Program-made: the position numbers and the translations under genes
Notes under the pieces: model-generated
What the model was told of the DNA's origin: nothing
The model's input: only the letters and a program-made list of their open reading frames with translations
Databases searched by the model: none
Assembly: GCA_050330055.1 (NCBI GenBank)
Contig: JBHJOF010000250.1
Location: 1-21,999 of the forward strand
Direction: 5' to 3'
Length of the DNA stretch: 21,999 nucleotides
Source: JBHJOF01 sp050330055
GTDB taxonomy: Bacteria; Pseudomonadota; Alphaproteobacteria; Kiloniellales; JAKSDN01
Shown here: positions 6,191 to 15,933 of the stretch, in pieces
Layout of the letters: every line of letters begins with the position of its first letter
Position numbering within the stretch: the first letter of the stretch is position 1

Positions 6191-7357
6191 CTAACTCTGT
6201 CCCCAAACGCCCATGGGCAGTCGCAGGGTGGCCGTGGCCTGCGCGGCAATGCCTTCCTGCCGGCCGGTGAAGCCGAGGCCTTCCGTGGTCGTCGCCTTGA
6301 CGCTGACGCGGCCCGTCTCGATGCCGCAGATCTCGGCGATGCGCATGGCCATGGCGGCACGATGCGGGCCGACCTTGGGCCGCTCGCAGATCAGCGTCAC
6401 GTCGGCGTGCACCAGCGCGCCGCCGCGCGCCTGCAGCAGGGCGCAGGCGTGGCGCAGGAAGACCGCGGACTCGGCGCCGCGCCAGCGCGCGTCGCTGGGC
6501 GGGAAGTGGCTGCCGATGTCGCCTTCGCAAAGCCCGCCGAGGATCGCGTCGGTCAGCGCGTGCAAGCCCACGTCGGCGTCCGAGTGGCCGACCAGGCCGT
6601 GGCTGTACTGCACCTTGATGCCACACAGCATGACGTGATCGCCCGGCCCGAAGCGATGCACGTCGAAACCGCTGCCGGTGCGGAACTCGGTGCCGCCGCT
6701 CAGCCTCTGCCGGGCGCGCTCCAGGTCGTCCTGGGTGGTGATCTTGACGTTGTCGGCCGCGCCCTCGACCAGGCGCACCGAGAGGCCGGCCAGTTCGGCG
6801 ACCGCGGCGTCATCGGTCAGGTCGGCGTCGGGCGCCGTGCGGTGCGCCGCCAGGATGCGCGCGAAGTCGAAGCCCTGCGGTGTCTGAGCGCGCCACAGGC
6901 CGCCGCGCGGCAGGGTCTCGGCGATCGCGCCGGCCGTCTCGCGCTTCAGGGTGTCGGTCACCGGCAGGGCGGCGATGGCGCCCGGCGCCTGCTCCAGCGC
7001 CGACAGCACGCGCTCGATGACCGGCGGCGTCACGAAGGGGCGGGCGCCGTCGTGGATCAGCACCCGGGCCGGGGCGAGCGGCTCCAGGCTCTCCAGGCCG
7101 AGGCGCACCGACTGCTGGCGCGTGGCGCCGCCGGGCACCGGCTCGAGCACCTCGAGGTCGCCCACGGCCTCATCGTAGAGCGCACGGTCGTCGGCGTGGA
7201 TCACGGCGCGCACCGCCGAGACCTTCGGGTGCGCGGCCAGGGCCGCCAGCGTGTGGCGCAGCACCGGGCGCCCGTCGAGCGCGGCATATTGCTTCGGCAG
7301 CTCGCCGCCGAAGCGCCGCCCGCGCCCCGCCGCCACCACCAGGGCAACCGTGTCCAC
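6191..7357 (-). CDS. ispDF: Bifunctional IspD/IspF, MEP isoprenoid pathway
   Basis: The fusion carries two non-consecutive steps of the methylerythritol phosphate pathway: IspD (CTP + MEP to CDP-ME) and IspF (CDP-ME phosphate to the cyclic diphosphate). From the GTG start it has 388 residues. The IspD half (about 1-225) shows VVAAGRGRRFGGELPKQY at 7-24 and HDGARPFV at 102-109. The IspF half starts near RTGSGFDVHRF (about 226-236) with metal ligands Asp232 and His234, then HSDADVGLHALTDAILG (about 258-274), and ends with TEGLGFTGRQEG. IspDF fusions are typical of Alphaproteobacteria and Epsilonproteobacteria. An ATG at 7378 would add 7 residues but has no usable ribosome site; the GTG has GCGAGG 5 bases away. 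The open frame continues through a hairpin repeat, which should not be counted as coding. Probably the first gene of the minus-strand operon. Confidence 0.93.
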   Translation of the reverse strand: MDTVALVVAAGRGRRFGGELPKQYAALDGRPVLRHTLAALAAHPKVSAVRAVIHADDRALYDEAVGDLEVLEPVPGGATRQQSVRLGLESLEPLAPARVLIHDGARPFVTPPVIERVLSALEQAPGAIAALPVTDTLKRETAGAIAETLPRGGLWRAQTPQGFDFARILAAHRTAPDADLTDDAAVAELAGLSVRLVEGAADNVKITTQDDLERARQRLSGGTEFRTGSGFDVHRFGPGDHVMLCGIKVQYSHGLVGHSDADVGLHALTDAILGGLCEGDIGSHFPPSDARWRGAESAVFLRHACALLQARGGALVHADVTLICERPKVGPHRAAMAMRIAEICGIETGRVSVKATTTEGLGFTGRQEGIAAQATATLRLPMGVWGQS

Positions 7358-7411
7358 CGTCGCCTCGCTCCTCGTCATTCCTGCGCTGTTGCGCGTTAGG
7401 CGTTCCTCGTC

Positions 7412-7475
7412 CTTCGACAGGCTCAGGACAGGAGGGGACCGGGACACAAGCGACCTCAACCTGAGCCTGTCGAAG
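7412..7475. repeat. 16-base perfect inverted repeat in the ispDF / YpjD divergent gap
   Basis: CTTCGACAGGCTCAGG (7412-7427) and CCTGAGCCTGTCGAAG (7460-7475) are perfect reverse complements separated by 32 bases. The left arm shares CTTCGACAGG with the element at 5109-5180, placing both in one family. It lies in the 244-base divergent gap 7358-7601, which otherwise holds a TATAAT on the minus strand (7592-7587) and the overlapping TATATA on the plus strand (7589-7594) without good -35 partners. In a transcript of ispDF it would form a long stem in the 5' leader. Confidence 0.85.
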
Positions 7476-7601
7476 TATGCGGGCGCGTCTTGTAGAAAGG
7501 GGCGCCATCGCCGCTGGCAAACTCACCCACTTCCCGCGCCGTCCGGGCGCGAGCCTAGTGCGCCCTATGCCTGCGGCCAAGAGGCGATTATATAGGTGGT
7601 C

Positions 7602-8405
7602 ATGGCATCCAACCTGGTCTTCGGCCTGACCGCGCTGCTTGCCCTGGTGCCGGCCTCGCTCCTGCCCCTGCGGCGCGGCAGCGGCGGGCGCGACCTGCTG
7701 TTCTGGGCCCTGCTCGGCGCCGCCGTGGCTGGCCCGCTGGCCTTCATCCTGGTGCAGATGAGCGGCACCTGGCAGACCGGGCTCAGCATGGCGCTCTGGG
7801 TCTCGATCGCGGCGAGCCTGGCGCTCTTCGCGCTGCTGGCCGCTATCACCCGCGAGGCCTGGCGGCTCTCGGTCCTGCTGCTGCCCTATCTGCTGCTGCT
7901 GGCCGTGCTGGCGCTGATCTGGTCGCAGGCGCCGGCCAGCCTGCCGCTCGATCTGCGCTTCGAGAGCTGGCTGGTGGTGCACATCGCCGTCTCGGTGGCG
8001 ACCTACGCGCTCTGCACCCTGGCCGCCGTGGCGGCGGCCGCCGTGCTGTTGCAGGAGAGCGCCCTCAAGCGCAAGCAGCCGACCGGTCTTAGCCGTATGT
8101 TGCCCTCGATCGCCGACGCCGAGTGGCTCGAGGTGCGCCTGCTGGCGGCGGCCGAGATCGTGCTCGGCGCCGGCGTGCTGACCGGCATGGCGCTTTACTA
8201 CCTGATCCAGGGTGAGCTCGTCGGCCTGGACCACAAGGCGGTACTATCGCTGCTGGCCTTCCTGGTGATCGGCGGGCTCCTGGCCCTGCATGCCGGAACC
8301 GGCCTGCGCGGGCGCCGCGCCGCGCGCCTGGTGCTGGTCGCTTACCTCTTGATAACGCTGGCCTATCCCGGCGTGAAGCTGGTCACCGACGTGCTGATCG
8401 GCTGA
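7602..8405 (+). CDS. ypjD: YpjD/HemX-like integral membrane protein (cytochrome c assembly family)
   Basis: The predicted 267-residue inner-membrane protein has about eight hydrophobic segments (roughly 4-22, 31-51, 61-82, 88-108, 122-150, 180-203, 212-231, 240-261). Its C-terminal half looks like the YpjD/HemX branch of the CcsA/CcmC superfamily: WLVVHIAVSVATYAL (about 123-137), ALKRKQPTGL (154-163), DHKAVLSLLAFLV (210-222) and GRRAARLVLVAYLLITLAY (237-255). Conserved histidines sit at about 127, 211 and 230. The WWD heme-handling motif of CcmC, CcmF and CcsA is not visible, so a direct heme-delivery role is unproven. Homologues usually lie beside ffh; here it stands between ispDF and dusB. 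The ATG at 7602 has AGGTGG only 2 bases upstream; GTG at 7596 is an alternative and a leaderless start is possible. The name rests on family resemblance only. Confidence 0.72.
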   Translation: MASNLVFGLTALLALVPASLLPLRRGSGGRDLLFWALLGAAVAGPLAFILVQMSGTWQTGLSMALWVSIAASLALFALLAAITREAWRLSVLLLPYLLLLAVLALIWSQAPASLPLDLRFESWLVVHIAVSVATYALCTLAAVAAAAVLLQESALKRKQPTGLSRMLPSIADAEWLEVRLLAAAEIVLGAGVLTGMALYYLIQGELVGLDHKAVLSLLAFLVIGGLLALHAGTGLRGRRAARLVLVAYLLITLAYPGVKLVTDVLIG

Positions 8406-8444
8406 CAGGCCGCCCTGGCCGCCCGAGCCCTTTTTCCATGCTTC

Positions 8445-8461
8445 CCGGCTTTGCAAGCCGG
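8445..8461. repeat. Short hairpin between ypjD and dusB
   Basis: CCGGCTT (8445-8451) pairs perfectly with AAGCCGG (8455-8461) around a 3-base loop, in the 111-base gap before dusB. No T-run follows, so termination is doubtful. TTGCAA (8451-8456) and TAGAAC (8473-8478), 16 bases apart, weakly resemble -35 and -10 boxes and could drive the dusB-ntrBC operon. I give the hairpin more weight than the promoter. Confidence 0.45.
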
Positions 8462-8516
8462 CGATTTCACGCTAGAACAGCCTAATTCGTGGGCAACAGA
8501 ACAAGCTGCCTAAGAA

Positions 8517-9515
8517 ATGGGCATTGATATCGGTGCACTTCACATCGCCGACCCGGTGATCCTGGCTCCCATGTCGGGGGTCACGGACCTGCCGTTCCGC
8601 CGCCTGGTGAAGCGCAGCGGCGCCGGATTGGTGGTTTCCGAGATGATCGCCAGCCAGGCCATGATCCGCGCCAGCCGGCAGTCAATGTCCAGGGCCATGA
8701 AGATGACGACGAGCTGCGCCGAGGAGCATCCCATGGCGGTGCAGCTCGCCGGCTGCGAGCCGGAGGTGGTGGCCGAGGCGGCGCGGCTCAACCAGGACCG
8801 CGGCGCCGCCGTCATCGATCTGAACTTCGGCTGCCCGGTCAAGAAGGTGGTCAACAAGCAGGCCGGCTCGGCGCTGATGCGCGACGAATGTCTCGCGGCA
8901 CGCATCTTCGAAGCCGCTGTGAAGGCGGTCTCGCTGCCGGTTACGCTGAAGATGCGCACTGGCTGGGACGCGGCCAACCGTAACGCGCCGCGTCTCGCCC
9001 GCATCGCCGAGGAGAGCGGCATTCGCATGATCACAGTGCACGGCCGCACCCGCTGCCAGCTCTACAACGGCAGCGCCGACTGGGCCTTCGTGCGTGAGGT
9101 CAAGGAAGCGGTCACGCTGCCGGTGATCGTCAACGGCGACGTTCGCAGCCTGGTCGAGGCCGAACGGGCGCTGGCCGCCTCGGGCGCCGACGGCGTGATG
9201 ATCGGCCGCGGCGCCTTCGGCCGGCCTTGGTTCCTCGGCCAGGCGATCGCCTATCTGCGCGATCGCACCGTGTTGCCCGATCCGCCGCTGGCGGCGCAAC
9301 GCGATCTCCTGCTGGAGCACTACGAGGCCATGCTGAGCCACTACGGCCAGGCGCGCGGCGTCGCCATCGCGCGCAAGCACCTGGCCTGGTACGTCAAGGG
9401 CCTGCCGCAGGCGGCCAGTTTGCGCGCCACGCTGCAGCGCGAGCCCGAGCCGGCGCGTGTGCGCGGCCTGATCAAGGCCGCCTACGACGCGGCCAGCGAA
9501 CGGCAGGCGGCGTGA
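8517..9515 (+). CDS. dusB: tRNA-dihydrouridine synthase B (NifR3)
   Basis: DusB reduces specific uridines in the tRNA D-loop to dihydrouridine with FMN and NADPH. The 332-residue length and motifs fit: LAPMSGVTDLPFR (about 16-28), SEMIASQAM (41-49), the active-site cysteine in DLNFGCPVKKV (Cys106), MRTGWD and TVHGRTR in the barrel, VNGDV, and the FMN phosphate loop IGRGAFGRPW. In alphaproteobacteria this gene was first named nifR3 because it precedes ntrB and ntrC in one operon, and the same order holds here. Its TGA overlaps the ntrB ATG by one base (TGATG), implying translational coupling. The ribosome binding site is poor: only AAGAA directly before the ATG. Confidence 0.95.
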   Translation: MGIDIGALHIADPVILAPMSGVTDLPFRRLVKRSGAGLVVSEMIASQAMIRASRQSMSRAMKMTTSCAEEHPMAVQLAGCEPEVVAEAARLNQDRGAAVIDLNFGCPVKKVVNKQAGSALMRDECLAARIFEAAVKAVSLPVTLKMRTGWDAANRNAPRLARIAEESGIRMITVHGRTRCQLYNGSADWAFVREVKEAVTLPVIVNGDVRSLVEAERALAASGADGVMIGRGAFGRPWFLGQAIAYLRDRTVLPDPPLAAQRDLLLEHYEAMLSHYGQARGVAIARKHLAWYVKGLPQAASLRATLQREPEPARVRGLIKAAYDAASERQAA

Positions 9516-10653
9516 TGGTCGTGGGCGCACCCTACCTGTCCGACAGCGCACTGCCGGGCGAGGGCGACGTGGTGCTGAACGCGCTTGCCGAGCCGGTCTT
9601 CCTGCTCGACGGCCAGGATCGCTTCGGCTTCGCCAACCAGGCGGCCGAGCAGTTCTTCCAGGCCAGTGCCGCCTGGCTTCGCGGCCGGTCGCGGGCCGAG
9701 CTGCTGCCGCGGGACAGCCCGCTGTTCGCCGTAATCCGCCACGCCCGCGAGGGCGGCAACAGCGTCTCCGAGGCCGGCATCACCCTCGACGCCCAGCGCA
9801 CCGGCCCGCGCTTCGTTTCCGTCTCGGCCGCCTCCATCGCCGAGCGACCCGGCTCGATCGTCGTCTCGCTGCAGGAGCGCTCGATTGCGCGCAAGATCGA
9901 CGACCAGCTCGTGCACCGCAACGCGGCGCGCTCGGTGACCGCCATGGCGGCCATGCTGATGCACGAGATCAAGAATCCGCTGTCCGGAATCCGCGGCGCG
10001 GCGCAGCTCCTCGAGGCCAACGTCGACCTGGGCGATCGCGAGCTGACGCGCCTGATCTGCGACGAGACTGATCGCGTGGTGGCGTTGATCGACCGCATGG
10101 AGATGTTCGCCGACGAGCGGCCGATCGAGCGGACCGCGCTCAACATCCACGAGGCGCTGGAGCACGTGCGGCGCCTGGCCGAGGCCGGCTTTGCGCGCCA
10201 CGTTCGCATCATCGAGGCCTACGATCCCTCGTTGCCGCCCGCCTATGGCAATCGCGACCTGCTGATCCAGGCGCTGATCAATCTGGTCAAGAATGCGGCA
10301 GAGGCGCTGCCGGCTTCGGGTGGCCAGATCGTGCTTTCGACTGCCTTCCAGCAGGGCGTGCGACTGGCGGTCGGCGGCGGCGGCCAGCGCGTCGACCTGC
10401 CGCTGCTGATCGCCGTACAGGACAATGGCCCTGGCATCCCGGACGAACTGCAGCGGCATCTTTTCGAGCCCTTCGTCACCACCAAGCCGGGCGGCAAGGG
10501 CCTTGGCCTTGCCCTGGTCGCCAAAATCATCGGCGACCACGGCGGCGTCATCGAAAGCGACAGCGAGCCCGGCCGGACCGTCTTCCGGATGCGCTTGCCG
10601 ATGGCGCCGCGCGAGGCGGCGCGGCATGGCACGGAACTTGAAGGAGCTCAGGT

Positions 10654-10657
<4 letters not shown>
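9515..10657 (+). CDS. ntrB: Nitrogen regulation sensor histidine kinase NtrB
   Basis: NtrB phosphorylates NtrC under nitrogen limitation and dephosphorylates it when PII (GlnB) signals sufficiency. The 380-residue protein has no transmembrane segment, as expected for the cytoplasmic NtrB. A PAS domain occupies about 18-125 (VLNALAEPVFLLDGQDRFGF). The HisKA domain has the phosphorylated histidine in LMHEIKNPLSGIRG (His150). The HATPase domain carries NLVKNAAEAL (N box), DNGPGIP, FEPFVTTKPGGKGLGLAL and a C-terminal FRMRLP. The start was set at the ATG at 9515, overlapping the dusB stop; the frame is open upstream but lies inside dusB. Its stop overlaps the ntrC start by 4 bases (ATGA). Confidence 0.95.
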
Positions 10658-12123
<1,466 letters not shown>

Positions 12124-12126
12124 TAG

Positions 12127-12146
12127 CTGTGGCTAAAGTGCCACAG
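12127..12146. repeat. Small inverted repeat between ntrC and ntrY
   Basis: CTGTGGC (12127-12133) and GCCACAG (12140-12146) are perfect reverse complements around TAAAGT, starting 3 bases after the ntrC stop. It may be an operator or a 3' stem. No T-run follows. It does not match the TGCACC-N5-GGTGCA pattern of enteric NtrC sites nor a sigma-54 promoter. Confidence 0.5.
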
Positions 12147-12189
12147 AGAGTCCATACTGCCACTCCATTACCGCCGCGGGGAATGTACT

Positions 12190-12194
12190 AGGAG
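12190..12194 (+). promoter_or_regulatory. Shine-Dalgarno AGGAG for the TTG start of ntrY
   Basis: AGGAG ends 6 bases before TTG at 12201. The next in-frame ATG (12252) has no comparable site, so a TTG start is favoured, which may lower ntrY translation relative to ntrX. Confidence 0.65.
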
Positions 12195-12200
12195 CCGGCG

Positions 12201-14522
12201 TTGGCGATCGCCAAGGGAAGCCCCCTGAACAGCGTGGCCCGAGCTGGTCCCATGCCGATCAAATTCAGGCGCTTTGCGACCTGGGCTGGGCGCATCAATC
12301 TCGAGCGCAAGCTGGCCGTCGCCCTGCTGATCGCAGCGGTGACTGCCGGGACGGCGACCTTTGCCGCCATGACCGGGCGGCTGCCCAGGGCCGTGGACAC
12401 CTGGGTCATCCTGCTGTTGCTCAATCTCGACCTGGTGTTGCTGCTTTGCCTCGGTGCCCTGATCGCGCGCCGCCTGGTGATCCTGCGCGCGGCGACCAAG
12501 CGGGGTGCGGCGGGTGCCCGGCTGCATGCGCGTCTGGTCGCCCTCTTCAGCCTGGTGGCGGTGACCCCGACCATCGTGGTCGCCACCTTCGCCGTGCTGT
12601 TCTTCGACTTCGGCCTGCAGGTCTGGTTCAGCGAGCGCGTGCGCACCGCCATCGGCGAATCGCTGAAAACGGCCGAGGCCTACGTCGAGGAGCATCGCCG
12701 CACCATCAGCGCCGACGTCCTGGCCATGGCCCAGGACCTCAACCGCCAGGGCCCGACCCTGGCCTTCTACCCGCAGCGCTTCAGCCAGGTCATGGCCACC
12801 CAGCTCGCCCTGCGCTCGCTGACCGAGGGCGTGGTGTTCGATGCCTCGGGCCGCATCCTGGCCCGCGCCGGTTTCAGCCTGCTGCTGGACTTCGACCCGG
12901 AGATTCCGGAGTGGGCGGTGCGTCAGGCCAACTCGGGCGAGGTGGCGATCCTGACTCCGACCTCGGACGACCGGGTGCGCGCGCTGGTGCGCCTCGATGC
13001 CTTCACCGACACCTATCTCTTCGTCGGGCGCCTGCTCGACCCGCGCGTGCTGGCCCACCTGGACCGCACGCGCGACGCGGTCCAGCTCTACGAGGAGCTC
13101 GAAGGCCGGCGTTCCGGCCTGCAGATCACCTTCGCCATGATCTTCATCGTGGTCGCCCTGCTGCTGCTGCTGACCGCGGTCTGGGTCGGCCTGGCCTTCG
13201 CCAACTATCTGGCGCGGCCGATCGGCCGGCTGATCTCCGCGACCGAGCGGGTGCGCGGCGGAGACCTTAGCGCCCGCGTCGCCGAGGGCCAGGACCAGGA
13301 TGCGATCGGGCCGCTCGCCCGCGCCTTCAACCGCATGACCGGCGAGCTGGCGCGCCAGCAGCGCGAGCTGCTCGATGCCAACCAACAGCTCGACGACCGC
13401 CGCCGCTTCATCGAGACCGTGCTGTCGGGCGTGACGGCGGGCGTCATCGGCCTCGACAAGCGCGGCCGGGTCGAGCTGTCCAACCGCACTGCCGGCGAAC
13501 TGCTGTCGATGACCGCGGACCAGCTTCAAGGCCTGGACCTGGCAGCGGCGCTGCCCGAGTTCGGCGACCTGGTGCGCCAGGCGCGGCGGCGGCCGCGCCG
13601 CGGCAGCGAAGGCCAGATCACCCTGACCCGCCCGGACGGCGGCAAGCGGACCTTCCTGACGCGGGTGGCGCCCGAGCTGGGCGATCACGGCATCGCCGGC
13701 TTCGTGGTCACCTTCGACGACATCACCGAGCTTCTCTCCGCCCAGCGCAAGGCGGCCTGGGCCGACGTGGCGCGCCGCATCGCACACGAGATCAAGAATC
13801 CGCTGACACCGATCCAGCTCTCCGCCGAGCGGATCCGCCGCAAGTACCAAGACGAGATCAAGAGCGACCCCGATACCTTCCGCATCTGCACCGACACGAT
13901 CGTGCGCCACGTCGGCGACATCGGCCGCATGGTCGACGAGTTCTCGTCCTTCGCCCGCATGCCGGCGCCGCGTATGGCCAAGGCCGATTTGCGCGAGCTG
14001 GTGCGCCAGGCGGTGTTCCTGCAGAAGAGCGGCCATCCCGGGATCGAGTTCGTCACCCGGCTGCCCGACCATGCGGTCGCGCTGCGCTGCGATGCCGAGC
14101 AGGTCGGCCGGGCGCTGACCAATCTGCTGCTCAATGCCGCGCAGGCGATCGAGGGCCAATCATTGAACGACGAAGCGTCGGCTGGGGAGGGAGAGAGCCT
14201 TGCCGGGCGCATCGAGGTGAGCCTGGTCGACGATGGCACGAGTCGCGAGATCGTGATCGCCGACAATGGCCCCGGCCTGCCGGTGAACGAGCGTCATCGC
14301 CTAACCGAGCCCTATGTGACCACGCGCGAGCGCGGCACCGGCCTCGGCCTGGCGATTGTGAAAAAAATCATGGAAGACCATGGCGGCGATCTCCTACTAG
14401 AGGACCGCCCTAGCGGGGGAGCTTGCGCGAAGCTGGTTTTCCCGCTGCCGGAGGAGCAACCCGGCCAGCAGGATGGGGAGCTGGAAGCGGGACAACAGAA
14501 GGCAATCCTACATGGCGCGTGA
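12201..14522 (+). CDS. ntrY: Membrane sensor histidine kinase NtrY
   Basis: NtrY is the transmembrane kinase partner of NtrX, linked in alphaproteobacteria to nitrogen, redox and envelope control. The protein has 773 residues. Three N-terminal hydrophobic segments (about 37-58, 67-88, 110-135) and a fourth (about 309-332) bracket a roughly 170-residue extracytoplasmic sensor region. A HAMP domain (about 333-386) follows, then a PAS domain (about 398-510, FIETVLSGVTAGVIGLDKRG), HisKA with the phosphorylated His529 in RRIAHEIKNPLTPIQL, and HATPase with NLLLNAAQAIEG, ADNGPGLP and GTGLGLAIVKKIMEDHGG. The start is TTG at 12201. The ntrX gene begins inside its 3' end (11-base overlap). The inducing ligand cannot be read from the sequence. 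Confidence 0.95.
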   Translation: MAIAKGSPLNSVARAGPMPIKFRRFATWAGRINLERKLAVALLIAAVTAGTATFAAMTGRLPRAVDTWVILLLLNLDLVLLLCLGALIARRLVILRAATKRGAAGARLHARLVALFSLVAVTPTIVVATFAVLFFDFGLQVWFSERVRTAIGESLKTAEAYVEEHRRTISADVLAMAQDLNRQGPTLAFYPQRFSQVMATQLALRSLTEGVVFDASGRILARAGFSLLLDFDPEIPEWAVRQANSGEVAILTPTSDDRVRALVRLDAFTDTYLFVGRLLDPRVLAHLDRTRDAVQLYEELEGRRSGLQITFAMIFIVVALLLLLTAVWVGLAFANYLARPIGRLISATERVRGGDLSARVAEGQDQDAIGPLARAFNRMTGELARQQRELLDANQQLDDRRRFIETVLSGVTAGVIGLDKRGRVELSNRTAGELLSMTADQLQGLDLAAALPEFGDLVRQARRRPRRGSEGQITLTRPDGGKRTFLTRVAPELGDHGIAGFVVTFDDITELLSAQRKAAWADVARRIAHEIKNPLTPIQLSAERIRRKYQDEIKSDPDTFRICTDTIVRHVGDIGRMVDEFSSFARMPAPRMAKADLRELVRQAVFLQKSGHPGIEFVTRLPDHAVALRCDAEQVGRALTNLLLNAAQAIEGQSLNDEASAGEGESLAGRIEVSLVDDGTSREIVIADNGPGLPVNERHRLTEPYVTTRERGTGLGLAIVKKIMEDHGGDLLLEDRPSGGACAKLVFPLPEEQPGQQDGELEAGQQKAILHGA

Positions 14523-15903
14523 CATCCTCATCGTCGATGATGAGACCGACATCCGGATGCTGATCACGGGCATCCTTTCGGACGAGGGCTACAGCACCCG
14601 GGAAGCCGCCGACAGCACGTCGGCCCTGGACGCGATTCGGGACCGCCTGCCCAGCCTTTTGATCCTGGACATCTGGCTGCAGAACAGCCAGCACGACGGC
14701 CTCGAAGTGCTGCAGATCATCAGGCGCGAGCATCCGAGCCTGCCGGTCGTGATGATCAGCGGGCACGGCAACATCGAGACCGCGGTCAAGGCGATCAAGC
14801 TCGGCGCCTACGACTTCATCGAAAAGCCCTTCAAGGCGGATCGGCTGATACTGGTGGTCGAGCGCGCCATGGAAGCGGCGCGCCTCAAACGCGAGAACGA
14901 GGAGCTGCGCCAGCGCGTCGGGCCGGCCGCCGGCCTGGTCGGCGCTTCGCCACTGATCAATCAGCTCCGACAGGCGATCAAGAAGGTGGCGCCGACCGGC
15001 AGCCGCGTTCTGATCACCGGTCCGGCCGGTGCCGGCAAGGAAGTGGTGGCCCGCCTGCTGCACGAGCAGTCGCGGCGCAGCAACGGCTCCTTCGTCGCCT
15101 TGAACTGCGCCACCATGCATCCCGATCGCCTGGAGAGCGAGCTGTTCGGCATTGAGATCGACAGCGAGAACGCCGATTCGATCGGCAAGGCGGGCACCTT
15201 CGAGCAGGCGCACGGCGGCACGCTGCTGCTCGACGAAGTTGCCGATATGCCGCTCGAGACCCAGGGCAAGATCGTTCGTGTGCTGCAGGAACAGACCTTC
15301 GAAAGGGTTGGCGGCAATCGTCGGGTGCAGGTCGACGTGCGCGTCATCGCCTCGACCAACCGCGACCTGGGCAGCTTGATCAACGAGCACCGCTTCCGCG
15401 AGGACCTGTTCTACCGCCTGAACGTGGTGCCGCTCAGGGTGCCGGCGCTGCGCGAGCGGGCCGAGGACATCCCGCTGCTGATCGAGGACTTCATGCAGCG
15501 CGCCGCCTGCGCCAACGGCCTGCCGCCGCGGCCGCTGTCGGACGACGCGGTGGCGACTCTGCAGTCTTACGACTGGCCCGGCAACGTGCGTCAACTGCGC
15601 AACGTAATCGACTGGATCCTGATCATGGCGCCCGGCGAGCCCGGCGACCCGGTACGCGCCGACATGCTGCCGCCAGACATCGGCGCCATTACGCCAGCCA
15701 TGTCGCGCGGCAATAAGGGCAACGAGATCATGGCGCTGCCGCTGCGCGAGGCACGCGAGGTCTTCGAGCGCCAGTATCTGGAAGCCCAGGTGATGCGCTT
15801 CGGCGGCAACATCTCGCGCACCGCCTCGTTCGTGGGCATGGAGCGCTCGGCCCTGCACCGCAAGCTGCGCTCGCTCGGCGTCACCTCACCAGGTCGTCAA
15901 TAG
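14512..15903 (+). CDS. ntrX: Response regulator NtrX, AAA+ family without GAFTGA
   Basis: NtrX is the NtrY-phosphorylated regulator. The 463 residues contain a receiver domain (about 4-120; Asp53 in LLILDIWLQNSQHDG, KPF near 107), an AAA+ domain with a slightly altered Walker A GPAGAGKE, Walker B LLLDEVADMP, FREDLFYRLNVVPLRVPALRE and WPGNVRQLRN, and a C-terminal helix-turn-helix ISRTASFVGMERSALHRKL. The loop after ELFG reads IEIDSENADSIGKAGTFEQ, so the GAFTGA sigma-54 contact loop is absent. This is also the condition in the alphaproteobacterial NtrX proteins I remember and suggests action without sigma-54. The ATG at 14512 has GAAGG at 14498-14502, 9 bases upstream; the frame continues upstream within ntrY. 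It is followed by trkA after 30 bases. Confidence 0.95.
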   Translation: MARDILIVDDETDIRMLITGILSDEGYSTREAADSTSALDAIRDRLPSLLILDIWLQNSQHDGLEVLQIIRREHPSLPVVMISGHGNIETAVKAIKLGAYDFIEKPFKADRLILVVERAMEAARLKRENEELRQRVGPAAGLVGASPLINQLRQAIKKVAPTGSRVLITGPAGAGKEVVARLLHEQSRRSNGSFVALNCATMHPDRLESELFGIEIDSENADSIGKAGTFEQAHGGTLLLDEVADMPLETQGKIVRVLQEQTFERVGGNRRVQVDVRVIASTNRDLGSLINEHRFREDLFYRLNVVPLRVPALRERAEDIPLLIEDFMQRAACANGLPPRPLSDDAVATLQSYDWPGNVRQLRNVIDWILIMAPGEPGDPVRADMLPPDIGAITPAMSRGNKGNEIMALPLREAREVFERQYLEAQVMRFGGNISRTASFVGMERSALHRKLRSLGVTSPGRQ

Positions 15904-15933
15904 GCGTTACTTCTAGCATTCAGGAAATTCGCC

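Noticed and set aside
7379..7459. An upstream extension of ispDF reading through the inverted repeat
   Set aside because: The extra residues are translation of the repeat (LSLSK-like), not IspD sequence; IspD starts at the VALVVAAGRG strand.
12127..12146. An NtrC-binding site or sigma-54 promoter before ntrY
   Set aside because: The palindrome does not match TGCACC-N5-GGTGCA, and no TGGCAC-N5-TTGC pattern is present nearby.
12168..14159. A 663-codon open frame on the minus strand opposite ntrY
   Set aside because: It mirrors a complete, motif-rich NtrY frame, has low-complexity His/Gln/Asp/Arg-rich composition typical of antisense GC-rich codons, and shows no recognisable domain.
15100..15240. 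ntrX as a decayed gene because GAFTGA is missing
   Set aside because: The frame is intact, Walker A and B, receiver and HTH motifs are present, and loss of GAFTGA is a normal trait of alphaproteobacterial NtrX as far as I know.
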